NCBI GenBank assembly: GCA_026419785.1
Contig: JAODTK010004999.1
Span: 992,001 to 1,056,000, forward strand
Source of the DNA: Sclerodactyla briareus
Taxonomy: Eukaryota > Echinodermata > Holothuroidea > Dendrochirotida > Sclerodactylidae
Direction of reading: 5' to 3'
DNA: 64,000 nucleotides
In this document: one piece after another, positions 11,400 through 24,769 of the stretch
How positions within the stretch are numbered: the stretch's first letter is position 1
How the letters are laid out: every line of letters begins with the position of its first letter
Program-made: the position numbers and the translations under genes
The notes under the pieces: generated by a model
Seen by the model: only the letters and a program-made list of their open reading frames with translations
What the model was told of the DNA's origin: nothing
Database searches by the model: none

Positions 11400-12530
11400 C
11401 ATGACTGCATATATCCTTCTGACTTCGTCAAGAAATATAAAACCTGGTCCTCTCCTCTTGTCTGAATATAACAACTATGCCCGCCCAAAAAAAGGAATGG
11501 GGGAACGTCGGACCACATTGTACCCCCCCCCCTACCCTTCCTCGCCAATAGGCGGGCACTCCCAGCCCACCTACATACATCAGCAATGATACGTTGTTAT
11601 CTTCTTAAATGGATCTGATAGCGGACTCTCTATTGTCTAATTGTGGACTCCTGGGTTCACTTCCGACTACCGTAAGTGAACACCTTTGTTCTGGTCTCTA
11701 TAGTCTTCCCTACAAAACAAACTCATTACGGTCTTTCTGCCTATCTTCCACTTTTCCAAAATTTATCCAAAATTATTAGGCTCAGTTCAGATATAGTTTC
11801 TGTCCAGTTTATAAACTTCCACGACCACACCCTGATTAGCTGCCGGCACTGGGAATTTTTTGCAATAAAATATTCCACATACATGCTCGCAGAATGGGAG
11901 AAATATTCAATACTGATACGCCTCCGCTCTTACGTACGAAGGCAATGTTAACTGTTCCCGGTGATTAGGCCTATCAATTATCTTGTGATATGTAATAATT
12001 TGTTACCGTAGTACTTCACATTCCACTGGTAGTTCGTATGGAATATCACCAGCGGCATAGCCACGAGGAGGGCGGAGCCCACTTCCTCTCCCTTGCGGTT
12101 CCCGACAGCTACGTCAGCTCACATTGTTTTCCAGGGAATGGTGCTTGTTATTTGGTCGTTGGGCTTGCGTTGCTTCCAGTTAAATAACTCTAGCTATACG
12201 CCTCTGGTGAATACAACGAGGGAACGTGTAACTTCCCCCAGCTGACGTTTATATTTTCCCGCCAGCAACTCTAGCGTCCCGGTTTTGTTGGCTATAGTCT
12301 GATCTGCACACCCACGCTCAATGTGCTTCTTTTGCGATGTCACACACGTCATTTTGTAGAATCATTCTAATTATTAATCCCATGTGTGCTATAAACCACC
12401 TGTATTAGTTGTTGTTGCTAATACAATGTCATATCGCGATAGTCGTCTATTGTATACGCCTCTGTTTCTGCGAATTGAAGCAATTAGGCAAGTGACGAGA
12501 AACAGTTGCCATGCCAGTTATGTCCTCTGT
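11400..12530. other. No gene recognised
   Basis: Includes a poly-C patch at about 11523-11532. A B-box-like GGGTTCACTTCC near 11652 is too weak to call an RNA gene. Confidence 0.35.
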
Positions 12531-13260
12531 CAAAGGAAACATTTTAGGGGTTGGCGTAATGGAGAGAATTGTATGTCTGTTCAAACTGCATCTGGTGACC
12601 CTTTGACCTATTTTGACTCCTGAACTCCTTTGACCTAATGACCTTGTGCCATCTGAATCAGTTCCTCGTAACGACGAGACTTGTCGTGTTGCAACAAACC
12701 ATAGGTCAATTACACTGATATACTTCTATCACCACGCTATCTCCAGTTATGTCCTTTGTATACGGGTGAAACAGCTCTAAATCACTGATAAATTTCATGT
12801 ACGACATTGACTCCTCGGCACTGAACATCTCAGAGGAAGGCGTAAAGGGAAGTTCTGTTGTTTGTGTGGCTACCACTGACCCCTCCCTGAGTACCCACTT
12901 AATATATGGTTTGGTAGTGGACATAAACTTTAAACATTAACTTCTGTCCATATTGTTTCCAATCCTGAAGTGAGCCAAGCTTTTGAATCATACATATGAT
13001 ATCCAACAGTGTATTGTGGACTGCTCATTACCTGCATAAGCAGAATCCCCTACCGTTTCGGGATATTCAGGGTTATAGGCACAAGGTATATTTGCATGTA
13101 GTTAATGAACAAAGAAAGGGACGTGTTACTTAGAAATCAAAATTGACAACACAATCCGGACGTGTTGGTGTGTGGTAAGTTAATCATTTTGCTACTGCCG
13201 CTTAGAATGAATATTCAGATTTTAAATGATCTTGAAAGTCTCCTTTTGTTAAAGAAGTGA
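12530..13260 (+). repeat. Composite dispersed repeat, copy 3 (3-prime part)
   Basis: Shares with 16.55-17.44 kb the blocks AACATTTTAGGGGTTGGCGT, TTATGTCCTCTGTA, GGTTATAGGCACA, GTGTGTGGTAAGTTAA and GATCTTGAAAGTCTCCTT, in the same order. It starts without the (TG)n head. No frame is conserved between copies. Confidence 0.7.
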
Positions 13261-14242
13261 ATATTTGGCAAGATGGGATTGATTGGTTGGAGGGGTGATG
13301 CTTATATGGATTGGCGGCATTGTAAATGTGTGGTTCTATATACTAATAATTCAAAAACGTCTGCTCTACCTTAGGTCTTCCTCTCATGACAACCAGTAGT
13401 AAGAGGAATAATCGTAACATATCAATCATACTAATCGTCCCTCAAATACAACTTCATGTCCGTCTGCAATAAATGCTTGAGTGACGTACGATGTCAAAAA
13501 GCACAAAATAATTATCGATGATATTTTGCATGGAAAGCGAGAAGACATTAATTAGCCATATATTTTCTCAAAACTGGTGACAATAATCGACAAGGCCTAT
13601 GTAATGAGATTGATATGAGCAGCAATTTTCATGATGATTTATTTTTTAATAACAACCCGTCTTTACAGAAAATGATAACTCAAATTAGAACACGGATAAT
13701 CTCCCATCTTAACGGTAGAGAAAGTGCTCGTCAGTTATTTTTCTTCTGAATCTCCAGTTTCTTCAGAAGAGGAATGAAGATTACAACTTCACACCTTCAA
13801 TATTCCAGTTTGGGGCAGGTTATGATCATCATTCAAGAACCTGCTTGTGTTTCCTACTAAAACCGTTGTAGGTAATCGAAAATAATAATTCTTCTGTATT
13901 AAAACAAGGACGCAAAATGCTTAGTAATTCCTTGACTTATTTTGCAACACAAAAATTTCAGATGTCCTTGGACCAGACCCAGGGACCATGTACTCTGCAT
14001 GGGCAAATATAATTTTATGGCGGGACGGATGTTACCTTTTCAGTGAAATTCGTGGATCCGTGACGTATTGCAACGAAAGAAACATTTTTGGCCACCAACA
14101 GGAACTAACTCGACTGAATTTCAAACATATTCCCGCATGATATGAGCAAGGAGCAATCCCAGCAGCTTTTCTTTTTATATCTTATTCCTAGCCGCTGCGG
14201 ATCCCTCCCAGGCACACGGAAGAAGGCGATGCTTACCTTAAT

Positions 14243-14273
<31 letters not shown>

Positions 14274-16300
14274 GGATCACAGGCTGACGTCAACTTACAA
14301 ACACAACGTGACTGTGGTAATATGTACGATAATGAACATAGACTCATTAGGTGGTGTTTTATAATAGAGGGTTCGTGGAGAGCGATGAACCCATGAAATA
14401 ACTAAAGAAGTACACTTGTTATTGAACCTACAAACTCCGCTGACTCTGTTGTATATGACTGCTCATCCTCAGCCATTAACTAACGATCCCGTGACTATCC
14501 TCGTTTGTCCTTCTTTTCCAATGCTTTGCGACCAGCGAAAATGCACCAGTACTATTTCCAAATCTCAATGACCCGACCAAGATGCGAACCCGGTATACTG
14601 GCAATTTGCCAGTCTTTAGTGGCAATTGGTCTGAGGTGAGTAAGGATATGCACAGTGAACAGATTCGAAGCTTTCTTTATTTATAAAATACAAATCAAAC
14701 AAATAAATACCAGATAAAAATGTTCCTGATATCGTTCAACATCAAAAAACGTAAATAGAACATTAAAACGTACGAACAGTAAACCTACTGTCGGGAAGAA
14801 AAGAAGCAAGACAATTTTTTACTTGTATTAACAAATGGCATATCTAGATATGAATACCACATAAAAGTGTTCTTCATTTGTTTCAACACAATGCCTAAAA
14901 CAAGAACTGACGTCAAGATTGTCCACCATGTAAAACTAAACTTTGTCAGTATGTTAAGTTCAACCCAAAACTATTGTCCAAGCTCCAACAACTCGGGAAG
15001 TAAATCATTAGGTAAGTGGCCCATAATCTAGTCGGGACGTCCCTCCTTTCCTCTCCTTATAGCTGCGGTTATGCGTATTCCGGAAACACTTAGCGTTCTT
15101 ATCATTACGCATCACGCATTGCGCATCACGCGATACGGACATATGGGAACACTCTCGTTGAAATACATAATAATCGTGTTTACGCGACCCATTGCGCTTG
15201 GTGTAATTACGGACACATGAAAACAGGGCGCCAGGCCTAAGTTGGCTGTAGTCGACGGAAGGGGCAAAAGGCACCCAACGTTCTCAACGGTCCGGTGTTT
15301 ATTACCTACCTAATAATATACCGGATACTGCTACTAACACTGAAACGCTGGGAACTTCTGTGCTTTGGCCAAACGTTAGGCTTGCTTGCACCAGTTGTAA
15401 CTAATGTTAATGTTACGGTAACCATGGCCACCGGCCCTTCAACTGCTCACGGCAGTTCAGTCAATGTAATTATATCCTGGTATGCCTATAATAATGATAT
15501 CTCTAGGACATGAGTGTTGAGCTACACCTGGTGCTTATATACCACCACCATGTTGTAGTACCGGATATTTTCGTAGGCCTAGTCAAATTTCGGTTTAGAC
15601 CTAGGCTATGATTATGTAGGCCTACTGGTCTGTTAACCAAAGTGTTGCAATGGCATGTTAATCTTCAGCAAAACTTGCAAATAGGACAGGTCATTGTTTC
15701 GAAATGTGGCTTTCGGGTCTGCAGCGACAACAACAGTTCCAGCATGTATGATATTTTCAGGATTTTTTGGGACATGCTGTAATTGCAGCCTCATCAAGAT
15801 GTCCAGCAGGGCTTAGCGCTAATCGACACCTTGCATTTACAAAAACTGGCCAAATATATAACTAACGTAAGTAGAGTATGTAGTGCCCAAAATATAATTG
15901 GATCATGAACTCCCGGTGACACACACAAAATTTTGCCACAATCACTATTGGACCGTGAGAAATCCTGCTAACGAGAATGACGACCAACATATTGTAGTTA
16001 TGTGCACATTCATACATAGGCCTACGCACACACGAAAGACAAAGTGATCATGAAGATCTTCCTGAACTTCAGGCAAGACAAAAAAAAAGAATTAGATTCC
16101 TGTTAAAGGAGTCCCACTCCCTCCCCTTCAGGCAATGAAATCGAAACTGTATGTTTCTCAAGATATTCAAAGCAACTTTAGGTAAATTGTTTTTCACCCC
16201 ACCTTAACCTGGGATTACCAAAACACATCAGCATTTTGAATAATCGTGAGAATGTACCTCCCAACAATCAGATTAGGACAAGCTGACAAGTAATATTATA
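13260..16300. other. Mostly unannotated DNA
   Basis: A (TG)8 followed by 19 G lies at 14242-14275. A degenerate T-arm-like CCGGGTTCGCATCTTGG is on the minus strand near 14591, possibly an old SINE. Two TAGGCCTA palindromes lie at 15574 and 15617. A donor-like ATTAG|GTAAGTGG near 15011 follows an ATG-initiated short frame from about 14951, but no partner exon was found. Confidence 0.35.
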
Positions 16301-17440
16301 CTATGTTATTACAATAACTTCGGACTTTGACCACAAGTGACCTCTGATCTGACCATATTACAGAAGGGGGCAATTAACTCCACACCGCAATGCGCCCACA
16401 AAATTCTTTGCCGTTTTTGACATTAACCGGTGTTACCACCCGTGTACGTCTGTGATTGTGTGTTGTTTTGTTGTGTGTGACAACCCACGCTTGTTCAGCA
16501 CATCATCCCACGAACGCAACAGTTCATAACAGTTCAAGTTGGTGTCAGGGCCAGGTCATTTAAGGTCACCACAGTGGACAACCCTTCTATATCTTGGCAA
16601 CGAAAACATTTCGGAGCAATGGTTAATGGAAAGTCTCGTTCGCCTATGTGAACTACATCTGGGGACCCCGTTACATCATTCCACGCCCTCATTTGACCTA
16701 ATTGACCTTTTGAGTCATCGGGGCCATTTTTTGGACGACGACAGACTCGTTTTGTTGCAGCAAACCAATAGGTCAATTATACACTGATGTACTAAAACAC
16801 TGCTATCACACGCTATCTGCAGCTATGTCCTCTGTACGAGGGTAAAATAAACAGGCTCTGAGACACAGATAAATTTCAAATCTTTATATATTCTCGCAAC
16901 GAAACATTTTAGGGGTTAGCGTAATGGAGAATTTTGTCCGTCTGTGCAAACTATACATCTGGTGACCTACTTTGACTTCCTTTGACTCTCGACCTCATTT
17001 GACCTAATGCCTTTGTGGCCTTCTGGGTTAGTTCTTCGTAAGACCAGACTCGTCGTGTTGGCAACAAACCAATTAGGTTAACGGGACAAGACGTACCGGC
17101 TACTGAACCACACTTCTATCTCACGTAACAATTTCCCACACTTTTCAGTGGTATTGTGATTGCTCATCACCAGCATAAGCAGATAGAAACCCCTATACCA
17201 TTTCGGGAAACTAGGGGTTATAGGCACATGATATTAGCAGCATGTAGTTCATGACCAAAGTAAGGGATGTGTTACTTGGAACTCAACTTGACAGCACAAT
17301 TCGGACATGTCTGTGTGTGGTAAGTTAACTATACTGCTACGTGCATGCTTATAATACCGTACATATTCAGATTTGAAGTGATCTTGAAAGTCTCCTTATA
17401 CGTTACAGAAATTGGATATTCGGCAATGAATCACTACGCA
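16300..17440 (+). repeat. Composite dispersed repeat, copy 4 (long)
   Basis: This is the longest copy. A TGTGTG region is followed by the CAGCAC block, GGCAACGAAAACATTT, TTGACCTAATTGACC, TATGTCCTCTGTA, GGTTATAGGCACA, GTGTGTGGTAAGTTAA, CTTGAAAGTCTCCTTA and a distal GAATCACTACGCATA. It contains two nested partial duplicates of the ..ACGAAAACATTT.. block (about 16600 and 16900). It ends next to the RT fragment at 17471. Confidence 0.7.
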
Positions 17441-17470
17441 TAATTGCGTTCTCGCCCATCAAGTGTATTA

Positions 17471-17945
17471 GCGGTGTGCTACCTTACGTTCTAATTCTTA
17501 GTCCACTACTTTTCATTATTTATATGAATGATATTTGTTGTGTATCTGATGCAGATAGATATTATACTCTTTGTATTGCCTGGATGAATTCAACTGAACT
17601 ATATGAGTTCTGTCATTGGTTCTCTTCTGACAAGTCATCATTTATCATGAGTTGAACGAATTACATGATTTACAATAATTAGTGAAAAATAGCAATGGGA
17701 TGAACAAAAGACGCGTTGAAAAGTTGTAGCTTACCTGACGGAATTGTACTTCTAAAATTGCTCATATTTTTTTTTTTATGAATTAGGTAGTATTCTATCT
17801 GAGATTAAAGCACTTCCTTCCCTGTACTATACTCCGAACATTTGATTGGACACGTTGGAGTAGTTCCTATATTTAACCTGCCGTTGCTATATTTGGAGTG
17901 GGACGATCATGTCCAACGAGTTAATAGTATTTCCGAATCTTCCAA
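17471..17945 (+). pseudogene. Non-LTR reverse transcriptase fragment
   Basis: Near 17471 the frame reads SGVLPYVLILSPLLFIIYMN then DICCVSDADRY. This corresponds to the RT motif GVPQGSILGPLLFIIYINDI with substitutions. Further on, TNYMIYNN resembles the KTNYMIF-type block, and LEWDDHVQRVNSIS (about 17893-17937) resembles the L.W..H+..+..K+S block. The FADD catalytic box expected between them is not present, and stops interrupt the frame, so this is a dead LINE fragment. It lies directly downstream of a composite repeat copy. Confidence 0.65.
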
Positions 17946-17959
17946 TACGTCATCTGTTT

Positions 17960-18870
17960 GATTTGAAACCCGATAAACCCATACCTTTTTCCTTTTCAGG
18001 AAACTGGAACTATTAGTTGCTGGTATTATTGATTGCATCGTTTAATAATCAGCTCTAAGCCTTGTTTCTAAGAATGTTTCGCTGCCTGTTACATTCAAAG
18101 CAAACCTTTTCTGTGATAACCGTATAGAACTAGACGTACCAGGAATTACTAGGCCTATATATAACTTTAATAACAATAATAACAATATTAATATGTCAAT
18201 CGGTGTTTGGAGAGGTTAAAGAGTGAATACTATAGCCAGTAAGAGTCAAATAATGACTTTTCACCTGTGGCTATTTAGGCCCGAACAATTTGTTCTTAAC
18301 ATTAGGTATGACGCTATGTGATTGCCGATCAGGATGACAGACGTATAAGAAATACAACTAAAGCTTTTTCATTGAAAGCACACACTCGAGTAATCTAGAT
18401 CGGGTATCAGTGAACCACCCACGCACCTTCTTTAACAAAGTCTAAAGTAATTTATTCTTGTATACAGAGGATTCATACCCCAGTTTAATTTCGTCGCTTC
18501 AGTACGGACCCACCAATTGGCATACAAAATATTAACGTTTCCCTCAAAGGTCACTCCCACGTCTATTACAGTACATCATGCAGATACAAGGTCTGTATTG
18601 AACGATTTTACATCATCTCTGTGTCACAGGCAACAAGCATAATAAATATTAGTATGGTATCGAGATAGACGCATGACGCATTCGTGATCGATGGGTTATC
18701 AATGAACAACCTACGGCATCCTACGCTGCTGCTAAATTATTTAACGAGTTTTCGAAAATAACTGTCAAGGCTATGTCATTTCGCCAGCTTCAGTTCACAC
18801 TCACAAGGCAGGCAAATTGACGTCTCATCAGTTCCTCTTTGAATTCCTGCTGTGGCACCTCCGAGTACGC
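17960..18870. other. No gene recognised
   Basis: AT-rich with AATAAC-type short runs near 18165-18190. The start may include further decayed LINE sequence. Confidence 0.35.
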
Positions 18871-18878
18871 GTGTCTAT

Positions 18879-18927
18879 CCATGCATTCATCAATCAGTAC
18901 ACTGTCCATGCATTCATCAATCAGTAC
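18879..18927 (+). repeat. 27-bp direct duplication
   Basis: CATGCATTCATCAATCAGTA occurs at 18880 and again 27 bp later at 18907. The two copies, each 22 bases counting from CC, are identical at 18879-18900 and 18906-18927. The duplication keeps a short open frame in phase, but no gene is evident. Confidence 0.9.
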
Positions 18928-19239
18928 TCAGTGCTACACTCTCATGATTCTCTTCGCATCGAGATGAATCGTCTTAGCATATTTGTCGATCACATTGAAC
19001 ATACGACAACATTAGGACAAAAACTCTGCCAAAGATGAATTAGCTGATGGTATCGTAATCAGCACACGCCCCCAAGTTTGATTGGGGTCAATGGACCGAC
19101 CCTCCTTTAGCCCTCTGCGAATGCTGCAAGTCGTTAGTAGAACTAGACATGTGCAGGCGGGTAAAGCACCGTCGTGTATATCCCCATATCACCATAAGTT
19201 GTCTATTTGGCCACCAGTGACTCAGAATGCCCCGTGCTG

Positions 19240-19745
19240 ACACAGTTCATAAACCCCAACATGTATTCCACATTCTCCAAGTTTGTTTAAATACAACAAA
19301 ATTAGAATTATATTGCATGAATTATGCGAATTTGACCTTCTATGTGACCTTGAAATGATTTTCATGTTGTTCATTGGACTAGCAACAGTCCACATCCACT
19401 GCGCTTTGGTTCAAATCCGACGAGGACAGAATAATCGCGTAAAAACACAACTTTGACCTCTGGTGACCTTGAAGTCACCGTCATGTTTTTCGGACCAACT
19501 TTTGTCCTCACCCGCCAAGTTCCGTATAAATCAGACTAACTCAGTCTGTATTTCCGTGTGGAACCTGCAAAATAGATGGCAGCAGACATGCAGTGATACC
19601 CACTCTCGAACTCTTCCGAGATTTAACTAGGGCGGCCAGGTGTAACCAAGTTTCAAATAAACCGTTGAAGAGTTATTGCGCTAACAGCTAGAGTTTCCGG
19701 CGGCGGTGGTGGCGGCCGGCGGAGACGGAGACGGGGCGGTAAACC
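19240..19745. repeat. Dispersed repeat block with GGC/GGA-rich patch
   Basis: Contains the TATGTGACCTTGAA / TGACCTCTGGTGACC-type half-site blocks seen in other repeats. At 19695-19735 there is a GGCGGCGGTGGTGGCGGC-type low-complexity patch. A related CCGCCG-rich patch in opposite orientation lies at 20800-20855, next to similar flanking text. Confidence 0.4.
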
Positions 19746-19759
19746 TCCTAAAACCATTA

Positions 19760-21200
19760 CACATCCGCGTAACACTTCTAAATAACCCTCGTATTCATTT
19801 TCGATCGTTCCAATCAGAGTGGGTGATTGGGTTCGCTGCATGGTATTGTAATCAGTACACGTCATGAACGCCCCCAGGTATCGGTTTGTCACACACGGCC
19901 CCTCTCCTCTCTTCAATGGAGATGAGATACTATACAAACACTGTCGACTCCATGGCAACTTAGTTATTAGGGTAAAGCTTCATGACGTTTTTATTGACTT
20001 TGCCATTTATATGTTGTAGCTTGGCGACGGTATATTAGAACAAGACATTCTAAAATATTTACATACAACATGATGATATAATGCTTAACATGGGATGAAA
20101 ATTTGTGACACTCCAGAACGCCCCACCCATGGATAAGAGAGGAAACGGGCGACAAGCCATTACAGAGGCATCGTAACAATCAGCGAATTACTATTGCCCT
20201 ATGATATTATTTGACAAGATCAAACTCAAACTACGAAGAAGCTTATAAAATATTGGTGCTGATTGGTATCGATGCTTCAAACAACAAAATTGTGTCACCT
20301 ACGTGAAAATGGTACACGTCCTCTGAATACAGTCATACGGAAGCAGTGCTCACAGTCATTGGACCGTGGCAGCTAAACGAATGAGCTAACGAATTTATAA
20401 GAATGGTACTATTAGAATGATGCGGGTATAATCAGCTCAATTATTCGAAATGTTTCCCTGCCCGTCAGTCTTTGAGCCTGTTCGTCCGTTCGTAATTTTA
20501 ACACAAAGCGTTCACCAAATTCGACATTCTTCTACCATACTCCCCATATACATTTCACATGCACTTATGTGACCAATATATGTAGACCTGCTCATAAGTA
20601 ATCCGCTGAAAAAAATCCCATGCGGAAAGAACATATTTCATTAGACATATTTTCATGCTGTCGAATTTTGTTCATGTTTAGCAGCAGATTGCACAACTCA
20701 CCACAGTGATCGACTCAAAATTACTCAACAATTGCTGAGCTGTTACTGGCCCAGGCATTCCATTCCCCTAATTATATCCCCACTACGGGGAACTTATGGT
20801 TTTGCCTCCGCCGTAACCGTCGCGTCCGCGCCGCCGCGTCCTCTTCCGGAAGATTTTTATCTTTATCCCATCGTTCTGAAACTCGACACACATGTTCGCC
20901 TTGAGTTGATATTCGGATGAGTTCGAAAGTGGGCCTCGTGCCATTACTGCTGCCCTTTATTTCGCAGGTTTCATGCGAAAAAATGGTTCCGATGGTGTAG
21001 AGTTCCGAAAAACATGACGATGAGTTCGAGGTCACCAGAGGTCAAATTTGGGAAAGAAATTAGGTTTGTCCTATTTACATCAACTTGGTGGGTGTGGGAT
21101 TCAGATGGTTACCTGAGGTCAAATTTCCTGTTTGAGGTTCATGAAGGAACCCTGGCCGTATTGAACGTGGACGAGCACCCACGAACACTTGCTTTTTTCC
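19760..21200. other. Repeat-like DNA, no gene recognised
   Basis: Includes the inverted CCGCCG patch (20800-20855) and further AGGTCAAATT-type blocks (21030-21130) like those in other dispersed repeats here. Open frames overlap on both strands without supporting signals. Confidence 0.35.
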
Positions 21201-21210
21201 TTTCGACTAG

Positions 21211-21428
21211 TGCTCGGGTGTCATCGAGGCGGAGTGACCCTTCACCAGGTAACGCCATTTTACGTCTGCGACCAAAGAGGACGATCAGCGAATCCCAGGA
21301 TCCGACCAATTTCTCGGAACCTAGAGGAGCCGAAAATTCACACCCAACGTGACTGCTCACAGCCGATCGAAGAGACTTATGCAACTATTCCGAACCAAAA
21401 TCTGGAAACCCACGAGCCCACTGCATAA
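21211..21428 (+). CDS. Candidate terminal exon, polar cytoplasmic-like tail
   Basis: A strong acceptor (CTTTTTTCCTTTCGACTAG, ending at 21210) is followed by a frame that stays open for about 71 codons to TAA at 21426-21428. The peptide starts near LGCHRGGVTLHQVTPFYVCD. It ends in a polar segment, RDCSQPIEETYATIPNQNLE, which looks like an intracellular tail; YATI resembles a tyrosine-based signalling or sorting motif. No AATAAA is close behind and no partner exon was identified. An opposite-strand frame of similar length exists, so confidence is limited. Confidence 0.3.
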
Positions 21429-21429
21429 C

Positions 21430-24400
21430 GGCGGAACCACGAAGCGACTTATTTCTTAACCCCATCCTAAATTTAGTGTTCCAAACTCATCCTGTTTTTT
21501 CGGCATCTATACCGGTACCTGAACAATGTCAGTTCCATTTGTTGATGCCACGGTGTTCTTCTTCCGCGGTTTGAGACCACCAGCTTGCTTCATGGGTCGG
21601 GACGGTTAGGGCGCTTTCACGTTAGTCAGGGAACGTATTAATAGAGGGTGTTTGTCAACCATAACGGCACAATTGTGAGGCCTGCCAAATACTGACTTGA
21701 GTAAGTCTACTAGGCAAAAACGAACGAGCGATCCAAATGTACTGAGTCTACATTTCACACACTCTGGCCTAAACAGGACAAATTTTTTTCTAATTGCAAA
21801 TATCGAATATTAGCCCTATTAGAGATGTTTGGAGAGGTATTACCATCTCGGAGTAACTGGCGAGAAGCGACGGTGACGTTTTTATGCTTCGACGAAGAAG
21901 CGTCTTAGTGCACTCCTACACCGGCATAGATTACAGTATATCGTCAATTTAGTAAACCAATGAAATAGTAAATCTACCGGTATACCATGGGACGGTTTTT
22001 TATCGGACGTCATACAAACAATATATACTAACCATTTTTACAGTTAGGCAGATAACTACATAAAGTCGGACAAAGAATATAGGTAATATTCGAACAAATA
22101 TGAATGTCTAAAGATACGAATGTTCTTCCCCGCGCAATAGTGGCTTTGAAGTGGATTTAACTTACCTTGATGCTGATTCAGAGTACGACTCTGTGTTCTC
22201 TTCGCTCGTCGACAATCTGCACTAGCCCGCTTGAACTCGATCAATTCCAGAGATTGAGCAACAATGTATGACCAAGAAAAATATCTACTTCATCTGTGAT
22301 CACCTGCTATAGCAGCTACCACGCGTACAATGAATGATCTGACACGTTGAGATGCTATTAGTTATATAGGTTACAAAGATGAGGTATGAGGGTTCTGGGT
22401 GATTGAGAAACGTGTACGGAAGCGAGTATTGAACATAATATTCAGGCCGACTGTATGGAAATTTAAACGAATTTTAGGCATTTGCATCCCAAATTATTCA
22501 GTATTCATCAGCCAGAGAATAAGAATACGCTGGTCGGGGACAGTAGGGACTAAGACAATTTCTGATGCCTTTATGTCGCTACCCGGGGCACATGAGTAGT
22601 GTAGCTAAAACGTGAGGAAGGGGAATTGCCAGATGGTGTGCCTGTCTTTTGTGGGTTGACAAAGTTTCTCATGGAGGTGTAATTCCAAAGTTCTGCCTGA
22701 CTGATGTTGCCTCAACAAAAATACTCTTTTTGCCCACAGTTGTGAAGGCATCAGGGGCGCTGGTAATAAAGGCGCCAATTTTACGACAGTGTTCCAAGAG
22801 GAGGAGGGACTTGTCAAGTCAAAACGTGTATATCCTCACGTATAGTCCTCTTCGATTAGCGTCGGGCGGATTGGGGAACTACATAACATGTTCAAATTGT
22901 TTTTGTTCTGTTTGTTTATTTGTTTTTTCGACCAAAATTCTCCGATATTTTTTTTGAGGGGGGGGGGCTCCCTGAAGGAGAATATATGAGGGGTATAAAC
23001 TCTTTGGCTACTGAGCGGCTCAAGGATGTTGTTATGAGAACGTACAACTCTGTCGTTCCCTCCGACAATTGGCAGCAAACTACAAAGTTGTTCCTCGCAC
23101 ATTTTGGATGTAGACGTTATTAGTGAGTTTTGGCTCAGGCAACTTTCCAGTTCAATGGTCATGGCGGATATCTGGAAACACACCACCATCAGGCAATGTT
23201 CATCCCGGAAATTTACCAACTTTTGAGAAAATTAGTCACCAAAATAATCACTGATATGGGTGTCTCTATGGTTGCATGTGAAAGTGTAGGCCTATATATG
23301 AAAACACTGGCGTCTTTGGTTGCATACCACTATACCGACTGTATTAAAATCATCTTGTTCCAACGACACGAGTTCCTCGGGTCCTCAGAGCCACTGAACA
23401 TTATCTACTACACAAGGCACCCTCGCACTGCGCCTAAATCAGTTGCCATTAGTTTGGCAGTATGAAGTAGTTACCGTGCCATCTGGAGCCGAGATTTCTC
23501 CATCCGACGATGTGACCTATTTCTCAATACTTTTTTATACTTAAGCTGAACTGCTGAAATTGAGGAAGCAATTTCTCAGAAACATTTTTACCTGTTTACT
23601 GATAGTGAGAAAGTGTCGATATTTGGGGATGACCCAAACCCCATGAAATACACGAGGGCGTTTAATTCATTTCACACTGGGTTGCTGAGAAGCCCCGGAG
23701 AATTATTATCCACATATTTCCACTGATAGGAGTGATAGCTGCTTCCCTTCCTGGTAACTGTTGCCGGGGAGAGCGACGATTGAAGGCAATATGAAGGGAA
23801 GTGGGTGGAAAACGACATTCGACTGTATCCGCCTTGCCGCAAGTTACATCTTAATAAACCCTCAATTGTTACGGGACTGTGGGTGCCATTTATTTTGAGT
23901 AGTTTTACTGGTTAAAAAAAACAGTGCATGATGTGAATGGGTTTGTTCTTTGGGTAAAGGTTCTTTGAACGTTGCTGAAATTGAGGATATGTCCTAAGGT
24001 ATACTGGTGAGGTACTGCTAAGGTATTTCGATTAGTTAACCAAATTCTACGTGTCATCTCATGATATGCATGTACTGATAATCGATCTAGCACTCCATAC
24101 TTTTTTCCCCTTCCCGCAAACAGTGGAAAACAATCCTTAGAAGTTCACTGTTTCCAATTTAAATGTCTCCATCGTTTTCTCTACTATACTCTGTGATATG
24201 CCAATACCAATGGCCCAGTAGCTCACCTACACCTATCTGTAGCAGTCGGACGGTCTCTCGTAACATAATGTGAATGTACTTCAATTTGTTTAAATGATAT
24301 CCATAAAAAAAATAGTTTCTGAAACGTTGGAGTAACTTTTAGTCTGCATGAGTTCTGAAATGGTAAACAAAATCTCCTGGTCATCAGGATCCATCAAAGG

Positions 24401-24590
24401 ATGAAGGAGGAGTAGCAATTTTTAAATCACTATGGACAGATAAAGATTGATGGACTTGTACAATCACCATAGTCACCATCCACCATGCTGGGGTTAGCTA
24501 GCACTGCCAGACTGTCCTTCTCTAAAAGTTGATAATCATAGATCCATGAGTTGAAACCACTGAAATGGGAATTGCCAATTTATATCCAAT
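21430..24590. other. No confident gene
   Basis: Several 60-127-codon frames overlap on opposite strands between 22.6 and 23.5 kb, with no way to choose between them. A minus-strand donor, CATCAAG|GTAAGTTA, lies near 22164 without a clear exon. A G-run lies at about 22958-22968. Confidence 0.3.
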
Positions 24591-24765
24591 TTTACAGAGA
24601 TGGGAACAAGTCGCACTTTTGACTGAGGTTGAAAAATCTGATGAATTCCCACGAGTGGGTGACTTGCTTCTATGAGTTTGTACAGGGACTTGCCTGAAAT
24701 GACTGCACGAATTCGAGGTCAATGTGACTTGAACAGATATTTGTCACTTGCCTCCACCTCTAATT
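24590..24765 (+). repeat. Dispersed repeat family C, copy 1
   Basis: Shares with 46255-46470, in the same orientation, the ordered blocks GAGGTTGAAAAA, GGGTGACTTGCTTC / GGGGGACTTGCTTCC, ACTTGCCTGAAAT, TCAATGTGACTT and TGCC.CCAC. The copies are diverged and carry indels, and they are non-coding. Confidence 0.6.
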
Positions 24766-24769
24766 TTAT

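Noticed and set aside
11197..11589. 130-codon plus-strand and 88-codon minus-strand frames
   Set aside because: Mostly (CA)n/(CACACG)n microsatellite translation.
14591..14640. tRNA-like T arm CCGGGTTCGCATCTTGG on the minus strand
   Set aside because: No A box at the right distance and no acceptor stem; not enough for a tRNA or SINE call.
15008..15274. 88-codon minus-strand frame with protein-like look
   Set aside because: Contains tandem-like ATGCGCAATGCGTGATGCGTAA-type text typical of repeats, and no splice or start context.
19400..19425. B-box-like GGTTCAAATCC
   Set aside because: Embedded in a dispersed repeat with no A box and no cloverleaf.
22056..22244. Minus-strand frame ending at a GTAAGTTA donor
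   Set aside because: The donor is good, but no credible acceptor precedes it and two frames are open, so no exon can be chosen.
22605..23465. Cluster of 67-127 codon frames on both strands
   Set aside because: No splice sites, domain motif or consistent strand; could hide a transposon but I cannot support it.
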